This document shows, piece after piece, positions 15,400-24,176 of a stretch of DNA of 64,000 nt (the first letter of the stretch is position 1; the number at the start of each line of letters is the position of its first letter). The position numbers and the translations under genes are program-made. Below the pieces are notes generated by a model. It did no database searches. It saw only the letters and a list, made by a program, of their open reading frames with translations, and had not been told where the DNA came from. The stretch spans positions 19,406 through 83,405 of the forward strand of contig JAKAZI010000001.1 of NCBI GenBank assembly GCA_021809495.1, given 5' to 3'. Source of the stretch: Actinomycetes bacterium (GTDB lineage Bacteria > Actinomycetota > Acidimicrobiia > Acidimicrobiales > RAAP-2).

Positions 15400-15704
15400 T
15401 GAAGATTCGTAAGGGTGACGACGTGCTCGTGCTCGCCGGCAAGTTCCGCGGTGAGCGGGCCATCGTCGAAGAGGCCAAGCCCCAGAGTGACAAGGTCGTG
15501 CTCGACGGGCTGAACATCGCCAAGCGGCACACCAAGCAGACCGGCGCCATGATGCAGGCCGGGATCATCGACAAGGTCATGCCGATGCACGTGTCCAACG
15601 TCGCGCTGTGGTGCGACGGTCACAAGGGGCCGGCCAAGGTCGGCTACTCCGAAGTGGACGGCACCAAGGTGCGCGTCTGTCGCAAGTGTGGGGAGGCGCT
15701 GTGA
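15399..15704 (+). CDS. rplX: 50S ribosomal protein L24
   Basis: L24, 101 residues, an assembly initiator near the tunnel exit. It begins with the KOW motif [20 protein letters not shown]. The C-terminal part has CDG near residue 71 and a CRKCG pair near the end, a possible zinc ribbon as in other cysteine-containing L24 proteins. The TGA overlaps the GTG start of rplE by 3 bp (GTGA). Confidence 0.97.
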   Translation: MKIRKGDDVLVLAGKFRGERAIVEEAKPQSDKVVLDGLNIAKRHTKQTGAMMQAGIIDKVMPMHVSNVALWCDGHKGPAKVGYSEVDGTKVRVCRKCGEAL

Positions 15705-16258
15705 GCGTACGTCCACGTCTGAAGACCCGGTACGACGAGGAGATCCGCGCGGCGTTGCAGGCCGAGCTGGGTCTGGCCAACGTCATGCAGGTCCCACGAC
15801 TCGAGAAGATCGTCCTGAACTCGGGCGTCGGCCGCGCCACCCAGCAGGCCTCGCTGCTCGAGGGCGCCCAGCGCGACCTCGAGCTCATCACGGGCCAGAA
15901 GCCGATCGTCACCCGCGCGAAGAAGTCCATCGCGAGCTTCAAGCTGCGCGAGACCCAGCCGATCGGCGTCAAGGTGACGCTGCGCGGCGATCGGGCGTGG
16001 GAGTTCTTCGACCGGTTGATCAGCCTCGCGATCCCGCGCATCCGTGACTTCCGCGGTCTGTCGGCCAAGTCCTTCGACGGGCACGGGAACTACACCTTTG
16101 GCATCAACGACCAGTTGATCTTCCCCGAGATCGACTACGACAAGATCGATGCGCCGCGTGGATTCGACATCACGATCGTCACCACGGCCGCGACCGACGA
16201 GCAGGGTCGCGCATTCCTGCGCGCCTACGGCTTCCCCTTCAAGCAGGAGACTCGATAG
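15701..16258 (+). CDS. rplE: 50S ribosomal protein L5
   Basis: L5, 185 residues, which binds 5S rRNA and contacts P-site tRNA. The start is GTG 15701 overlapping the rplX stop; the track start at 15608 lies inside rplX. The conserved stretches are [36 protein letters not shown] and GRGNYTFGIxDQ-like [20 protein letters not shown]. The gene ends two bases before rpsN. Confidence 0.97.
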   Translation: MSVRPRLKTRYDEEIRAALQAELGLANVMQVPRLEKIVLNSGVGRATQQASLLEGAQRDLELITGQKPIVTRAKKSIASFKLRETQPIGVKVTLRGDRAWEFFDRLISLAIPRIRDFRGLSAKSFDGHGNYTFGINDQLIFPEIDYDKIDAPRGFDITIVTTAATDEQGRAFLRAYGFPFKQETR

Positions 16259-16260
16259 AC

Positions 16261-16446
16261 ATGGCGAAGAAGTCGCTTCGAATCAAGCAGCAGCAGACCC
16301 CCAAGTTCTCGACGCGCGCCTACACGCGCTGCGAGCGCTGCGGCCGGCCGCGCTCGGTGTACCGCAAGTTCGGACTCTGCCGCATCTGCCTGCGCCAAAT
16401 GGTGCACGCGGGTGAAGTGCCGGGTGTCACCAAGGCGAGTTGGTAG
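16261..16446 (+). CDS. rpsN: 30S ribosomal protein S14, zinc-binding type
   Basis: S14 type Z, 61 residues, in the 30S head. The zinc site CERC...CRIC (C24, C27, C40, C43) is intact: [20 protein letters not shown] followed by [11 protein letters not shown]. No zinc-free S14 paralogue is seen in this window. It sits at its canonical position between rplE and rpsH, with a 2-bp gap before it. Confidence 0.97.
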   Translation: MAKKSLRIKQQQTPKFSTRAYTRCERCGRPRSVYRKFGLCRICLRQMVHAGEVPGVTKASW

Positions 16447-16454
16447 GAGATCTC

Positions 16455-16859
16455 ATGACGATGACCGACCCGATCGCCGACATGCTCACGCGTATTCGCA
16501 ACGCGAACGCGGCCATGTTCGACCACGTATCCATGCCGAGTTCGAAGTTGAAGGAGAACCTCGCCACGCTGCTCCAGCGTGAGGGCTTCATCAACAGCTT
16601 CACCGTGACTCGCACCGAGGGCAAGCCCGGCGCCACCCTGCGCATCGAGCTGAAGTACTCGGCCGACCGACAGAAGACCATCGTGGGCTTGAAGCGCGTC
16701 TCCAAGCCCGGTCTGCGTATCTACAAGAAGTCCGACCAGATGCCCAAGGTGCTCGGCGGCGTGGGCGTGGCCGTCGTCTCGACGAGCCACGGTCTCATGA
16801 CCGACCGCGAAGCCCGCAAGGCGAAGCTGGGCGGCGAGGTGCTGTGTTATGTCTGGTAA
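16455..16859 (+). CDS. rpsH: 30S ribosomal protein S8
   Basis: S8, 134 residues, a central 16S rRNA binder and in E. coli the spc-operon autoregulator. I place the start at ATG 16455 ([18 protein letters not shown]), with TAGGAGA 4 bp upstream, instead of the track start at 16440, which overlaps rpsN. The C-terminal block [21 protein letters not shown] and final YVW are conserved. Confidence 0.97.
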   Translation: MTMTDPIADMLTRIRNANAAMFDHVSMPSSKLKENLATLLQREGFINSFTVTRTEGKPGATLRIELKYSADRQKTIVGLKRVSKPGLRIYKKSDQMPKVLGGVGVAVVSTSHGLMTDREARKAKLGGEVLCYVW

Positions 16860-16888
16860 CCGGCCCGTGAATCACCAGGAGGAAGCTC

Positions 16889-17428
16889 ATGTCGCGCATC
16901 GGTCGTAACCCGATCACGGTCCCCTCGACGGTCACCGTCGACGTGGTGGACAGCGTGGTGACGGTCGCCGGCCCCAACGGGACGATGACGCGCACGCTGC
17001 CCGACGGGATCACGATCACCCGCGAGGGGGACGTGCTCGCCGTCGAGCGTCGCAACGACGAGACCCAGTACCGTGCCCTGCACGGACTCACCCGGACCCT
17101 GGTCGCCAACATGGTCGTCGGCGTGACGACCGGCTGGACCAAGGAGCTCGAGATCATCGGCGTCGGTTACCGCGCGGCCGCCTCGGGCGCCGACGCGCTC
17201 GACCTGTCGCTCGGCTTCAGCCACCCGGTCAAGTTCACCGCGCCCGCCGGGGTCACCTTCGAGGTCCCCACGCCGACGCGCGTCGTCGTCAAGGGCGCCG
17301 ACAAGGAAGTCGTCGGCCAGGTGGCCGCGACCATCCGCAAGATTCGTAAGCCCGAGCCCTACAAGGGCAAGGGTGTGCGCTACCTCGGTGAGAAGGTTCT
17401 GCGCAAGGCTGGAAAGGCGGCGAAGTAA
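16889..17428 (+). CDS. rplF: 50S ribosomal protein L6
   Basis: L6, 179 residues, near the factor-binding site of the 50S subunit. It starts [17 protein letters not shown] and has the second-domain signature [19 protein letters not shown] perfect AGGAGG lies 5 bp before the ATG. It is preceded by a 29-bp gap, one of the few open gaps in the spc run, and overlaps rplR by 1 bp. Confidence 0.98.
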   Translation: MSRIGRNPITVPSTVTVDVVDSVVTVAGPNGTMTRTLPDGITITREGDVLAVERRNDETQYRALHGLTRTLVANMVVGVTTGWTKELEIIGVGYRAAASGADALDLSLGFSHPVKFTAPAGVTFEVPTPTRVVVKGADKEVVGQVAATIRKIRKPEPYKGKGVRYLGEKVLRKAGKAAK

Positions 17429-17784
17429 TGGCCCGTACGACTCGTGAACTCCGCCAGCGCCGTCACCGGCGACTGCGCAAGCACCTGGCCGGCACGGCCG
17501 AGCGGCCCCGCGTCGCCCTGAGCCGCTCCAACCGCCACATCTCGGCCCAGATCATCGACGACGACGCGGGCCGCACGCTCGCCGCCGCCTCGTCGGTGGA
17601 GACCTCGCTGCGCAGCGTCTCGGGTGGCAACATCGAGGGCGCCAAGGCCGTCGCGGCGGTGCTCGCCGAGCGGGCCCAGGCCGCCAACATCACCACCGTG
17701 GTCTTTGACCGCGGGGGTTTCGACTACCACGGGCGCGTCGCCGCCTTCGCCGACGCGCTGCGTCAGGCCGGACTGGAGTTCTAA
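17428..17784 (+). CDS. rplR: 50S ribosomal protein L18
   Basis: L18, 118 residues, which binds 5S rRNA together with L5. The core [20 protein letters not shown] and the C-terminal [20 protein letters not shown] are diagnostic. The gene has TAATG overlaps at both ends, with rplF before it and rpsE after it. Confidence 0.98.
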   Translation: MARTTRELRQRRHRRLRKHLAGTAERPRVALSRSNRHISAQIIDDDAGRTLAAASSVETSLRSVSGGNIEGAKAVAAVLAERAQAANITTVVFDRGGFDYHGRVAAFADALRQAGLEF

Positions 17785-18341
17785 TGGATCTGGAACAGTA
17801 CGAAGAGCGGACCATCAAGGTCAACCGCGTGTCCAAGGTCGTCAAGGGTGGTCGTCGGTTCTCCTTCACCGCATTGATGGTGATCGGTGACGGCAACGGC
17901 CGCGTCGGTCTGGGCTACGGCAAGGCCAAGGAGGCCGGTCTGGCCGTGCAGAAGGGACTCGAAGAGGCTCGCAAGAACATCTTCGAGGTGCCCCTCGCCG
18001 GGTCCACGATCGTCTACCCGGTGATCGGCAGCTCCGGCGCCGGTCGCGTGCTGATGAAGCCCGCCGCGCCCGGTACCGGTGTGATCGCCGGCGGCGCCGC
18101 GCGCGCCATCCTCGAGATGGCCGGCGTGAAGGACATCATCGCCAAGTCGTTGGGCTCGTCCAACGGCATCAACGTCGCCCACGCGACCATCGAGGGGCTC
18201 AAGCAGTTGCGCCGCCCCGAGCGCATCGCCGCCCAGCGTGGAAAGGCCCTCGACGAGGTCATCCCGTCGGGGACGCTTCGCGCCTACCGCGAACGCCAGC
18301 GTGAGGGCGACCTGTTCAAGACGGAGACCACGCATGGCTAA
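17784..18341 (+). CDS. rpsE: 30S ribosomal protein S5
   Basis: S5, 185 residues, involved in decoding fidelity and mRNA unwinding. The double-stranded RNA-binding part has [20 protein letters not shown] and the second domain has [19 protein letters not shown]. Its last 8 bases overlap the start of rpmD in another frame (18334-18341), the largest overlap in the cluster, but both ends are well supported by conservation. Confidence 0.98.
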   Translation: MDLEQYEERTIKVNRVSKVVKGGRRFSFTALMVIGDGNGRVGLGYGKAKEAGLAVQKGLEEARKNIFEVPLAGSTIVYPVIGSSGAGRVLMKPAAPGTGVIAGGAARAILEMAGVKDIIAKSLGSSNGINVAHATIEGLKQLRRPERIAAQRGKALDEVIPSGTLRAYRERQREGDLFKTETTHG

Positions 18342-18519
18342 GTTGAAGGTGACCCAAGTCCGATCGTCGATCGCCACCAAGCCCAAGCACCGCGGCACGC
18401 TGCGCGCGCTCGGGCTGCGCGGCATCGGCCAGTCCAACGTGCTGCCCGACCGTCCCGAGATTCACGGGATGATCGCCCGCGTGCCGCACCTGATCACCGT
18501 AGAAGAGGTGGCTGAATGA
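18334..18519 (+). CDS. rpmD: 50S ribosomal protein L30
   Basis: L30, 61 residues, from ATG 18334 inside the end of rpsE. The track start at 18238 is spurious because the family begins at [12 protein letters not shown]. The signature [20 protein letters not shown] matches bacterial L30. The TGA overlaps the rplO ATG by 4 bp. Confidence 0.97.
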   Translation: MAKLKVTQVRSSIATKPKHRGTLRALGLRGIGQSNVLPDRPEIHGMIARVPHLITVEEVAE

Positions 18520-19001
18520 AGTTGCACGATCTCCAGGCCCCCGCCGGCTCCAAGCACCGCAAGAAGATCGTCGGTCGCGGTATCGGCGGACACGGCGGCA
18601 AGACCGCCGGCCGCGGCACCAAGGGTCAGAAGGCCCGCCGCCAGATCCCCGCGGGCTTCGAGGGTGGCCAGCTGCCCCTGATGCAGCGCATCCCCAAGCT
18701 CAAGGGCTTCACGAACCCGTTCCGCGTGGAGTACACGCCCGTCAACCTCGACGCGATCACCGCGCTCGGGGCCGACGTCGTCACGCCCGAGGTGCTCGTC
18801 GCCAACGGGCTGGCGCGAAAGAACGACCTCGTGAAGGTGCTCGGTCGCGGCTCACTCGACAAGGCGGTCTCAATCTCGGCGCACGGATTCTCGGCGTCGG
18901 CTCGCAGCGCCATCGAGGCGGCCGGTGGCAGCGTCACCGTCTTGGACAAGCCCTTCGCGGTTCGTCCGCCGGCCTCCGGCAACCAGCACCAGAACCGCTA
19001 G
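18516..19001 (+). CDS. rplO: 50S ribosomal protein L15
   Basis: L15, 161 residues, a late-assembly protein. It has the glycine-rich N-terminal tail KHRKKIVGRGIGGHGGKTAG and the conserved FEGGQLPLMQRIPKLKGF. The C-terminal residues form the globular domain, ending with the short GNQHQNR. The stop is 9 bp before the secY GTG. Confidence 0.97.
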   Translation: MKLHDLQAPAGSKHRKKIVGRGIGGHGGKTAGRGTKGQKARRQIPAGFEGGQLPLMQRIPKLKGFTNPFRVEYTPVNLDAITALGADVVTPEVLVANGLARKNDLVKVLGRGSLDKAVSISAHGFSASARSAIEAAGGSVTVLDKPFAVRPPASGNQHQNR

Positions 19002-19010
19002 GGCGTCGTC

Positions 19011-20300
19011 GTGCTGCGTCGACTCGCGAACATCTTTCGCGTACCGGACCTTCGCAACAAGGTCATCTTCACGGTCGCGATCATCTGCCTCTACCAGCTC
19101 GGCGCCAACCTGCCCATCCCCGGGGTCAGTTGGTCCCAGGTCCAGGTGCTCCAGTCCAAGGCCGGCGCGTCGGGCGTGCTCGGCTTCTTGAACCTGTTCA
19201 GTGGCGGGGCGCTCACGCGCCTCGCGGTCTTCGGCCTCGGGGTCATGCCCTACATCACGAGCTCCATCGTGATCCAGCTGCTCACCACCGTCATCCCCAA
19301 GCTGACCGAGTGGCGTGACCAGGGCGCCGTGGGCGAGAAGCGCATCACCCAGACGACGCGCTACCTCACCATCGGCCTGGCGCTGCTGCAGTCGACCGGC
19401 CTGATCTACGCCTTCCACGGCCACGACCAGGCCCTGCTCGGCTTCAACATCGACCTGATCCCCCGGTTCAACCTGTGGCTGGGCCTGTTCATGGTGGCCA
19501 TCATGACCGCCGGGACGGCCTTCGTGATGTGGCTCGCCGAGTTGATCACCCAGCGCGGCGTCGGCCAGGGGATGAGCCTCTTGATCTTCGCGAACGTCGT
19601 GGCGGGCCTGCCCTCGGGCGGTCGCGCGGTCTACGCCGAGGGCGGGCCGGTCAAGTTCTACACCATCGTGGTCATCTCGATCGCCCTGCTGGTGCTCATC
19701 GTCTTCATGGACAACGGCCAGCGCCGGATCCCGGTCACCTTCGCGCGACGGGTCGTCGGGCGCAAGGAGATGGGCGGTAATTCGACCTACATCCCCTTGA
19801 AGGTGAACCAGTCGGGCGTGATCCCGATCATCTTCGCCTCCTCGGTGCTCTACATCCCGGTCCTGTTGTCCAACGTCGTGCCGTGGACGGGCTTCCAGCA
19901 CTTCGTCAACTCGTCGTTGCAGCCGACCAGCTTCTTCTACATCCTCTCGGACTTCGCGCTCATCTTGGCCTTCACGTTCTTCTACGTGTACATCGCCTTC
20001 GAGCCCCACCAGCAGGCCGAGTTGCTGCGCCAGCAGGGCGGCTTCGTCCCGGGCATCCGCCCGGGCCTGCCGACCGAGAAGTACTTCGCCAAGATGCTCT
20101 CGCGCATCACCACGGTCGGCGCGGTCTTCCTCGCCGGCGTCGCGGTGGTGCCCGCGGTCCTGATGGCGCTGTGGCACATCAACCGCTTCCCGTACTACGG
20201 CACGACCTTGCTGATCGCGGTCGGCGTCGCGCTCGAGACGATGCGCCAGATCGACAGCCAGCTCATGATGCGCAACTACGAAGGGTTCCTCAAGCGCTGA
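19011..20300 (+). CDS. secY: Protein translocase channel subunit SecY
   Basis: Core of the SecYEG translocon, 429 residues with about ten predicted membrane helices. It starts at GTG 19011 (LRRLANIFRVPDLRNKVIFT); no clear Shine-Dalgarno is seen. The plug and lateral-gate region FLNLFSGGALTRLAVFGLGV and the cytoplasmic loop with the FARRVVGRKEMGGNSTYIPL stretch match the family. Exported and membrane proteins from this window, such as the MMPL protein, would use it. adk follows after one base. Confidence 0.98.
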   Translation: MLRRLANIFRVPDLRNKVIFTVAIICLYQLGANLPIPGVSWSQVQVLQSKAGASGVLGFLNLFSGGALTRLAVFGLGVMPYITSSIVIQLLTTVIPKLTEWRDQGAVGEKRITQTTRYLTIGLALLQSTGLIYAFHGHDQALLGFNIDLIPRFNLWLGLFMVAIMTAGTAFVMWLAELITQRGVGQGMSLLIFANVVAGLPSGGRAVYAEGGPVKFYTIVVISIALLVLIVFMDNGQRRIPVTFARRVVGRKEMGGNSTYIPLKVNQSGVIPIIFASSVLYIPVLLSNVVPWTGFQHFVNSSLQPTSFFYILSDFALILAFTFFYVYIAFEPHQQAELLRQQGGFVPGIRPGLPTEKYFAKMLSRITTVGAVFLAGVAVVPAVLMALWHINRFPYYGTTLLIAVGVALETMRQIDSQLMMRNYEGFLKR

Positions 20301-20301
20301 C

Positions 20302-20958
20302 ATGGCCCGGTTGATCCTCGTCGTCCTGGGTAAACAGGGAGCCGGTAAGGGCACCCAGTGCAAGCGGCTGGCCGAGCGGTACTCCATTCCGCACGTGTCC
20401 ACCGGCGACATGCTGCGCGCGGCCGTGAAGGCCGGCACGCCCGTCGGGCGTGACGTCGCCGCCGTGCTCGAGGCCGGCGAGCTCGTCTCGGACGACCTCG
20501 TGAACCGGTTGGTCGCAGAGCGCTTCGCCCAGCCCGACGCGGCCGCGGGCGCCCTGCTCGACGGCTTTCCGCGCACCTTCGCCCAGGCCGCGGCCCTCGA
20601 GGCCATCCTCGGTGCCGACGGCGTCAAGCTCTGCGTGAACCTCGAGGTGTCGGTCGAACTGGTGACCCGGCGTCTTTCGGCGCGACGGGTCTGCGTCGAC
20701 TGCGGGGCGATCTACACCGACACCGACCCCGAGGCCGTGTCGGGCGTCTGCTCGAACTGCGGGGGCCAGGTGGTCCAGCGCGCCGACGACCAGCCCGGGG
20801 CCATCCGCAGCCGCCTCGAGGCCTACGAGCGCGACACCGCGCCGCTGCTCGACTTCTACGCCGAGCGCGACCTGCTCGTCACGGTCGACGGCTCGCTCGA
20901 TCCCGACGAGGTCACGGCGTCGATCCTCGCCGTGATCGACGAACGGCTCTCGCGATGA
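20302..20958 (+). CDS. adk: Adenylate kinase
   Basis: Converts AMP and ATP to two ADP in the cytosol; 218 residues. The P-loop GKQGAGKGT lies at residues 10-18, and the AMP-binding DGFPRT follows near residue 88. The long LID domain carries a four-cysteine zinc site (CVDC...CSNC). The zinc LID is common in Gram-positive adenylate kinases. The gene starts one base after secY and overlaps map by 4 bp, as in most actinobacteria. Confidence 0.97.
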   Translation: MARLILVVLGKQGAGKGTQCKRLAERYSIPHVSTGDMLRAAVKAGTPVGRDVAAVLEAGELVSDDLVNRLVAERFAQPDAAAGALLDGFPRTFAQAAALEAILGADGVKLCVNLEVSVELVTRRLSARRVCVDCGAIYTDTDPEAVSGVCSNCGGQVVQRADDQPGAIRSRLEAYERDTAPLLDFYAERDLLVTVDGSLDPDEVTASILAVIDERLSR

Positions 20959-21695
20959 GGCGTTCGCCCGACGAACTGGCCAAGATGCGCAAGGCCGGCC
21001 GGGTCGTCGCCGAGATCCACGAGGCCACCCGCGCCGCGATCCGCCCGGGCGTCACGACGGCCGAGCTGAACGAGGTGGCCGCGGCCGTGCTCGAGAAGCG
21101 CCACGCGCGCTCGAACTTTCTTAACTACAACGGCTTTCCCGCGGTGATCTGCACGAGCCCCAACGACATGATCGTCCACGGGATCCCCGGCGACGTCGTG
21201 CTGCACGAGGGCGACATCATCTCGGTGGACTGCGGCGCGATCGTCGAGGGCTACCACGGCGACGCCGCCTACACGACCGGGGTCGGTGCGATCAGCGCCG
21301 AGGCGAAACGCCTCATCGAGGTGACCGAGCGTTCCCTCTGGGCCGGCATCGACCAGCTCGTGGTCGGCAACCGGCTCCACGAGGTCGGCCGCGCGGTCCA
21401 GCGCGTCGCCGAGGCGGCCGGGTACGGGGTGGTGCGCGAGTACGTCGGCCACGCCATCGGCACCGAGATGCACGAGAACCCCCAGGTGCCCAACTACTGG
21501 CCCGGCACGCCCGGTCCGACCCTGAAGAGTGGCATGGTCTTCGCCATCGAGCCGATGGTCAACGTCGGAACCTACGACACCTACACGCTCGACGACGGCT
21601 GGAGCGTCATGACGGCCGACGGGTCGCTGTCGGCGCACTTCGAACACACCATCGCGGTGACCGACGACGGCCCCGAGGTCTTCACCGTCCTCTAG
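20955..21695 (+). CDS. map: Methionine aminopeptidase, type I
   Basis: Removes the initiator Met from nascent proteins; 246 residues. The five metal ligands can be placed at D92, D103, H166, E199 and E230, with H75 in VHGIPG. There is no N-terminal SH3-binding zinc extension, so this is the short form. In most actinobacteria infA follows directly. Here the next gene is on the opposite strand and its stop codon overlaps the map stop by 4 bp. Confidence 0.97.
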   Translation: MRRSPDELAKMRKAGRVVAEIHEATRAAIRPGVTTAELNEVAAAVLEKRHARSNFLNYNGFPAVICTSPNDMIVHGIPGDVVLHEGDIISVDCGAIVEGYHGDAAYTTGVGAISAEAKRLIEVTERSLWAGIDQLVVGNRLHEVGRAVQRVAEAAGYGVVREYVGHAIGTEMHENPQVPNYWPGTPGPTLKSGMVFAIEPMVNVGTYDTYTLDDGWSVMTADGSLSAHFEHTIAVTDDGPEVFTVL

Positions 21696-22366
21696 TCGCT
21701 GACTCCGAGCACGCTCGCGAGGCGCGCCATCGCGGCGGCGGTTCGCTCGCCCCACCAGAAGAGGTCGCGGCCGTCCACGTAGCGAACCGGGGCCACGGTC
21801 TCGAGTTCGGCGCGGTGGCGCTCGGCGAAGGGGTAGGGCTCGCTCGGCGCGAGCACCAGGTCGGGACGGGTCGCCGCCATCTCGTCGAGGCCGACGTGCG
21901 GGTAGGCCCCCCGGTGCGCGAGGGCGTTCTCGAATCCGAGGTGGGCGAGCAGGGACGATCCGTAGGTCGGCGCGCCGAGCGCGATCCAGGGCCGGCGCCA
22001 GATGGGCACGACCACGCGGTGGCGCGGCGCTCGGGGTGCGGCCCGACGCGTCGCCGCCCAGGGGTGGCCGACCACCTCGGCGAGCGCGGCCAGCTCACGG
22101 TCGACGTCGGCGAGGCTGCGCACGGCCGTCGCGTGCACGGCCAGTCCCCGCGCGAGCAAGGCGTCGTAGTCCTCGCGCCGGTTCTCCTCCTCGTCGAGCA
22201 CGACGAGGTCGGGCGCGAGCGCGACGATGGCCTCGAGGTCCGGGTCCTTCGTCCCCCCGACGCGCGCCACCCCCGCCACGTCACAGAACCGGGTCACGGC
22301 GACCGGGCGCCGACCCCACGCCTCGAGGGTCTCGCTCACCGAGGGGACCAGGCTGACGACGCGCAC
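21692..22366 (-). CDS. BtuF-like cytoplasmic helical-backbone metal/corrinoid receptor
   Basis: A 224-residue protein resembling the substrate-binding proteins of iron-siderophore and B12 ABC transporters. Both lobes are recognisable: MRVVSLVPSVSETLEAWG with VGGTKDPDLEAIVALAPDLV, then LGFENALAHRGAYPHVGLDE with ATRPDLVLAPSEPYPF. It lacks a signal peptide or lipobox, and no permease or ATPase gene is nearby, so a role as a cytosolic binding or sensing protein is more likely than transport. It is the last gene of the - strand island and starts right after the response regulator stop. The ligand is unknown; cobalamin or another metal chelate is a guess. Confidence 0.75.
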   Translation of the reverse strand: MRVVSLVPSVSETLEAWGRRPVAVTRFCDVAGVARVGGTKDPDLEAIVALAPDLVVLDEEENRREDYDALLARGLAVHATAVRSLADVDRELAALAEVVGHPWAATRRAAPRAPRHRVVVPIWRRPWIALGAPTYGSSLLAHLGFENALAHRGAYPHVGLDEMAATRPDLVLAPSEPYPFAERHRAELETVAPVRYVDGRDLFWWGERTAAAMARLASVLGVSD

Positions 22367-23011
22367 CTAGGGCTCGGGGTGGGCCCGGTCGTGGTAGCGC
22401 TGGGCGAAGAGCGCGGCCTCGGTGCGCCGCTGGAAGCCGAGCTTGGCGAGCAGGTTCGACACGTAGTTCTTCACGGTCTTTTCCGCGAGGAACATCTCGG
22501 CGGCGATCTCGCGGTTGGAGAGGCCCTCACTCAGCAGCTCCAGGATCCGGCGCTCCTGGTGGCTCAGGCTCTCGAGGCGGATGTCCTCGGTGATCTGGCG
22601 GCGCAGGCGCTCGCGGGCCCGTTCGATCTGGTCGCTACTGAGCAGCATCTCGCCGTTGGCGACGCGGCGAATCGAGTCCACCAGGTCGTCGCCGCGCACG
22701 TTCTTCAAGACGTAGCCCTTGGCCCCGGCGAGCACCGAGGCCGACATGGCCTCGTTGTCCGCGAAGGACGTGAGCATCAGGCACGCGAGGTCGATGCGCC
22801 GATCGCGCAGCGTGCGACAGAGGTCGACCCCGCTGCCGTCGGGCAGGCGCACGTCGAGCACGGCCACGTCGATGGCGTCGACGTCGACGGACTCGGCCTC
22901 CTCGACCGAGGCGGCCTCGGCCACGACCGACAGGTCGTCGTGGGCCTCGAGCAACTCGCGCAGACCCCGGCGCACGATCTCGTGGTCGTCGACCAGGAGC
23001 AGCCGGATCAC
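22367..23011 (-). CDS. DosR/DevR-like NarL-family response regulator
   Basis: A 214-residue response regulator from GTG 23011, giving [20 protein letters not shown]. The track start (GTG 23053) would overlap the kinase by 41 bp, and the family begins at the internal start. The receiver has D53 in [12 protein letters not shown]. The C-terminal LuxR-type HTH reads [20 protein letters not shown], then [20 protein letters not shown]. This is very close to mycobacterial DosR ([20 protein letters not shown] in that family). It is directly downstream of its likely partner kinase. The similarity is from my memory of DosR, not a search. Confidence 0.88.
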   Translation of the reverse strand: [214 protein letters not shown]

Positions 23012-23012
23012 G

Positions 23013-24164
23013 TCAGTCCTGTCTGAGGGCGGTCCATCGAACCAGTGTGCCACGCCCGGGCTCGGATTCGAACGTGGCGTCGCCGCCGAGCTCGCGCGCC
23101 CGGCTGCGCATGTTGCGAAGCCCCCGTCCGGGGCCGACGGGGGCGGTGAACCCGACGCCGTTGTCGCGCACGCTCAGCACGAGCATCGGCCCCTCGACGG
23201 CGAGGGTGACCTCGGCCTCGCTCGCGCGGGCGTGGCGAGCGACGTTAGAGAGCGCCTCGCGCAGCGCCTGGAGGGCGTGGCGGGCACAGCGCGTCGAGAG
23301 CTCGAGGTCGGCCTCGTTGGGCAGGCGCAGCGTGACCTTGATGCCGAGGCGCGTGGCGACCTCGTCGGACATCGCGCGCAGGCGCGCCACGAGGTTCGTG
23401 CCGTCCACGTCGTCCTGGTCGATCTCGAAGATCGTCGTGCGGATCTCGTGGATGGTCGTGTCCAGTTCGTCCACCGCGCGGTTGATCCGCTCGCGATCGG
23501 CCTCGTTCAGGGTGGAGCGCAGCGTGATCTGCAGGGCGAGCCCGACGCCGAAGAGCCGCTGGATCACGGTGTCGTGCAGGTCGCGCGCGAGTCGCTCGCG
23601 CTCTTCGCCGAGGGTGAGCTCGCGCAGGTGGTGGCGGATCGTGGCCTGGTCGATCACGAGGCCCGCCGCGCGGCCGAAGGCCTCGACCAGGATCTCGTCC
23701 TCCTCGTCGAAGGGTCGTCCGTCGGTCCGATCGGTCAGGTAGAGGTTGCCAAAGACGTGGCCGTCGGCGCTCGTGACCGGAACGCCGAGGAAGTTGGTCA
23801 TCACCGGGTGGTGCGCGGGGAAGCCGGCTGCGCCCCCGTGGTGCGCGAGGTCCTCCACGCGCACCGGCGCGCCGCCGAGGATCGTCTCGCCGAGCACGCC
23901 GCGCCCGTGGGGGGCGGCGCCGATGCGTTCGCGCAGTTCGTCGTCGACGCCGTAGGTCACGAAGCGCGAGAGGGTAGCGCCGTCTCTCCCGACCACGCCG
24001 AGGGCGCCGTAGCGGGCCCCGACGAGCTGGCTCGCGGTCTCGACGATCAGCGTCAGCAGGTCCGAGAGGTCCGCGTCGGTCTCGATAAGCATGATCGCGT
24101 CGATCAACGCGTGGAGCCTCGCAGGATCGGTGATCCGATGAAAGGGCACGCCCGATTCTCCCAC
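23013..24164 (-). CDS. DosS/DevS-like sensor histidine kinase with one (predicted heme) GAF domain
   Basis: A 383-residue cytoplasmic kinase with no membrane segment. A single GAF domain (about 25-175) contains GFPAHHPVM and FGNLYLTDRT. H119 and Y142 align with the heme ligand H149 and distal Y171 of mycobacterial DosS, so it may sense O2, NO, CO or redox state through heme. The HisKA_3 phosphosite is H197 in RLARDLHDTVIQRLF, followed by an HATPase domain with LREALSNVARHARAS and DNGVGF. DosS and DosT have two GAF domains and this has one. The start is GTG 24164. It is co-oriented with the regulator (1-bp gap). Confidence 0.88.
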   Translation of the reverse strand: MGESGVPFHRITDPARLHALIDAIMLIETDADLSDLLTLIVETASQLVGARYGALGVVGRDGATLSRFVTYGVDDELRERIGAAPHGRGVLGETILGGAPVRVEDLAHHGGAAGFPAHHPVMTNFLGVPVTSADGHVFGNLYLTDRTDGRPFDEEDEILVEAFGRAAGLVIDQATIRHHLRELTLGEERERLARDLHDTVIQRLFGVGLALQITLRSTLNEADRERINRAVDELDTTIHEIRTTIFEIDQDDVDGTNLVARLRAMSDEVATRLGIKVTLRLPNEADLELSTRCARHALQALREALSNVARHARASEAEVTLAVEGPMLVLSVRDNGVGFTAPVGPGRGLRNMRSRARELGGDATFESEPGRGTLVRWTALRQD

Positions 24165-24176
24165 ACCGCGTAGCGG

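Noticed and set aside
18870-20627. 585-aa antisense ORF opposite rplO-secY-adk
   Set aside because: Shadow of secY and adk; the composition is typical of reverse-frame translation and there is no recognisable domain.
22367-23053. Track start of the DosR-like regulator at GTG 23053
   Set aside because: It would overlap the kinase by 41 bp and add residues not seen in the family. GTG 23011, one base after the kinase stop, gives the normal [11 protein letters not shown] start.
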